This document shows positions 63,118 to 64,000 of a stretch of 64,000 nucleotides of DNA, piece after piece; the stretch's first letter is position 1, and each line of letters starts with the position of its first letter. Source of the DNA: Neonectria sp. B-13 (Eukaryota; Ascomycota; Sordariomycetes; Hypocreales; Nectriaceae); contig NOKP01000055.1 in the NCBI GenBank assembly GCA_002682825.1, positions 1-64,000 on the forward strand, written 5' to 3'. The position numbers and the translations under genes are program-made. A model generated the notes under the pieces. It worked only from the letters and a program-made list of their open reading frames with translations. It was not told the origin of the DNA and ran no database searches.

Positions 63118-64000
63118 TATGGAGCTTGTTTTTGAAGCTGTCAAGGTGAACGTCTAGGATGCTTGACTGACGGACAAAGAGGGAGAATACAAAAATGATG
63201 TAGATTCTGAACAATTATATGGTAATTACATCTCAACAACAAAGAAGGCCCGAGTTATTCTCGGGGTGGGTCGCTGGGATGACAGGCTATAAGACTCTGC
63301 AATATATCCTGCACAGTCGTCGTTTCTGATACCCTAGCTCCTTGGCAACGCGCATGACGTTTCCTCTTGGGATCCAAACGTTTCCGTGATTGGGATATCC
63401 CAGTTTGCCGAAAGGAACGGACGAAACTTTCTTCAAGCCGTCGACTGACTTGGTTAGAACTCCCGATCATCGGCTGCTCCACACCTCGCGTGTTCAGGGC
63501 GACTATTACGGGTCTCCTCCCTGTCGTCTCCATCTTTAACACTGTGTAGGGGATCTTACTCATGATTATCTAAAACAGCATTAGCCATCTCGGCAGTTTC
63601 CCACGTCATCGGTACCGCACGTTCATGCCGCGAAATCCAGCATCTGTGAAGTGACCATAGCAGACATGGCTGCAGTCGAGAAGACCCGGCGCTCGCTCGG
63701 TTCTGGGAGTTTGAGATGGATGAGAGGTGGAGCAACTAATGCAGGAACCAGAGTGTCAAGAAACGCACCGCTGAGACGGATCCATTAACGATTGGTATGG
63801 TCGTATGCATGAGTGTGATACAAGATCTTATCTGATCTTCTACCTTGTCTTAGCTTCTCGAGCCGCGCGCGTGGTCCACTCCTTCGCCTCTCAACTGGAT
63901 TTACAAATCCCGACAACGGCTCACTGGGTGAGCTTTGACCATGCGCCATTAACATCTTCCTGGTATTAATTATAAGCAAGAGTGAGTAGGGCACGAAGGA
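63118..64000. other. right-end region, no supported gene
   Basis: This is the promoter of the GMC gene. A minus-strand ATG frame at 63255-63563 (102 codons, basic, no family features) is not supported as a gene. Nothing else was recognised up to the window end. Confidence 0.5.

Noticed and set aside
63255..63563. 102-codon minus-strand frame near the right end
   Set aside because: It has an ATG but no recognisable domain, conserved motif or codon pattern.
1..64000. CRISPR arrays, bacterial defence operons, telomere repeats
   Set aside because: No regularly spaced repeats, no bacterial gene organisation and no TTAGGG tracts were seen; the gene structures are fungal throughout.

Overview
The window is nuclear DNA of a filamentous ascomycete, probably a Sordariomycete. 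The support is short GT..AG introns of 44-112 nt, Zn(II)2Cys6 regulators, an ENA-type sodium pump, a GAS1/MAS3 (gEgh16) secreted protein, a fungal PEX11-like protein, and relics of HET and NLR-type genes. No bacterial operon, CRISPR array, rRNA or convincing tRNA was seen. The window opens with 16 G's against a gene lacking its 5' part, so position 1 is probably a contig or gap edge. Gene models were built by hand from reading frame, splice sites and family conservation; all coding lengths given are multiples of three after splicing.

Layout. (1) 1-12.3 kb is an enzyme-rich block: the 3' part of an alpha/beta-hydrolase, a Zn2Cys6 regulator, a CAD-type alcohol dehydrogenase, an aldo-keto reductase, a beta-lactamase-like esterase, a small Dabb protein, a cupin and a second Zn2Cys6 regulator. 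It looks like a catabolic or secondary-metabolite cluster whose core enzyme, if any, lies to the left. (2) 12.3-16.2 kb is mostly non-coding, with a MITE and a possible small membrane protein. (3) 16.2-23.8 kb is a sodium/alkaline-pH module: an ENA P-type ATPase followed in tandem by an NHA1-type Na+/H+ antiporter, both with upstream DNA rich in the PacC-type hexamer GCCAAG. (4) 23.9-29.4 kb holds an F-box-like protein, a GAS1-family secreted protein and a PEX11-like protein. (5) 29.5-37.7 kb is a run of four minus-strand genes: flavin monooxygenase, S9 peptidase, hydroxyquinol-type intradiol dioxygenase and aryl-alcohol-dehydrogenase-like reductase, suggesting aromatic or xenobiotic catabolism. 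(6) 38.5-49.5 kb is degraded: a broken protein kinase, an NLR-like remnant, a HET remnant and a frameshifted orphan gene, with an intact epoxide hydrolase and an unusual SDR between them, plus AT-rich stretches. (7) 49.6-64 kb holds an ammonium permease with a dense GATA-site promoter, a kelch surface protein, a nest of MITEs, two orphan proteins and a GMC flavoenzyme.

The three most useful results beyond routine annotation are a TA-flanked MITE family (12833-13088, 55376-55630 and a relative at 55979-56260), the motif clusters that predict pH control of the sodium genes and nitrogen control of the ammonium permease, and several genes visible only after splicing (the Dabb gene 8513-8967; the joined orphan 56942-58530; a 9-nt first exon in the permease and a 14-nt first exon in the reductase). 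I found no wholly new biological system that the sequence alone can prove.
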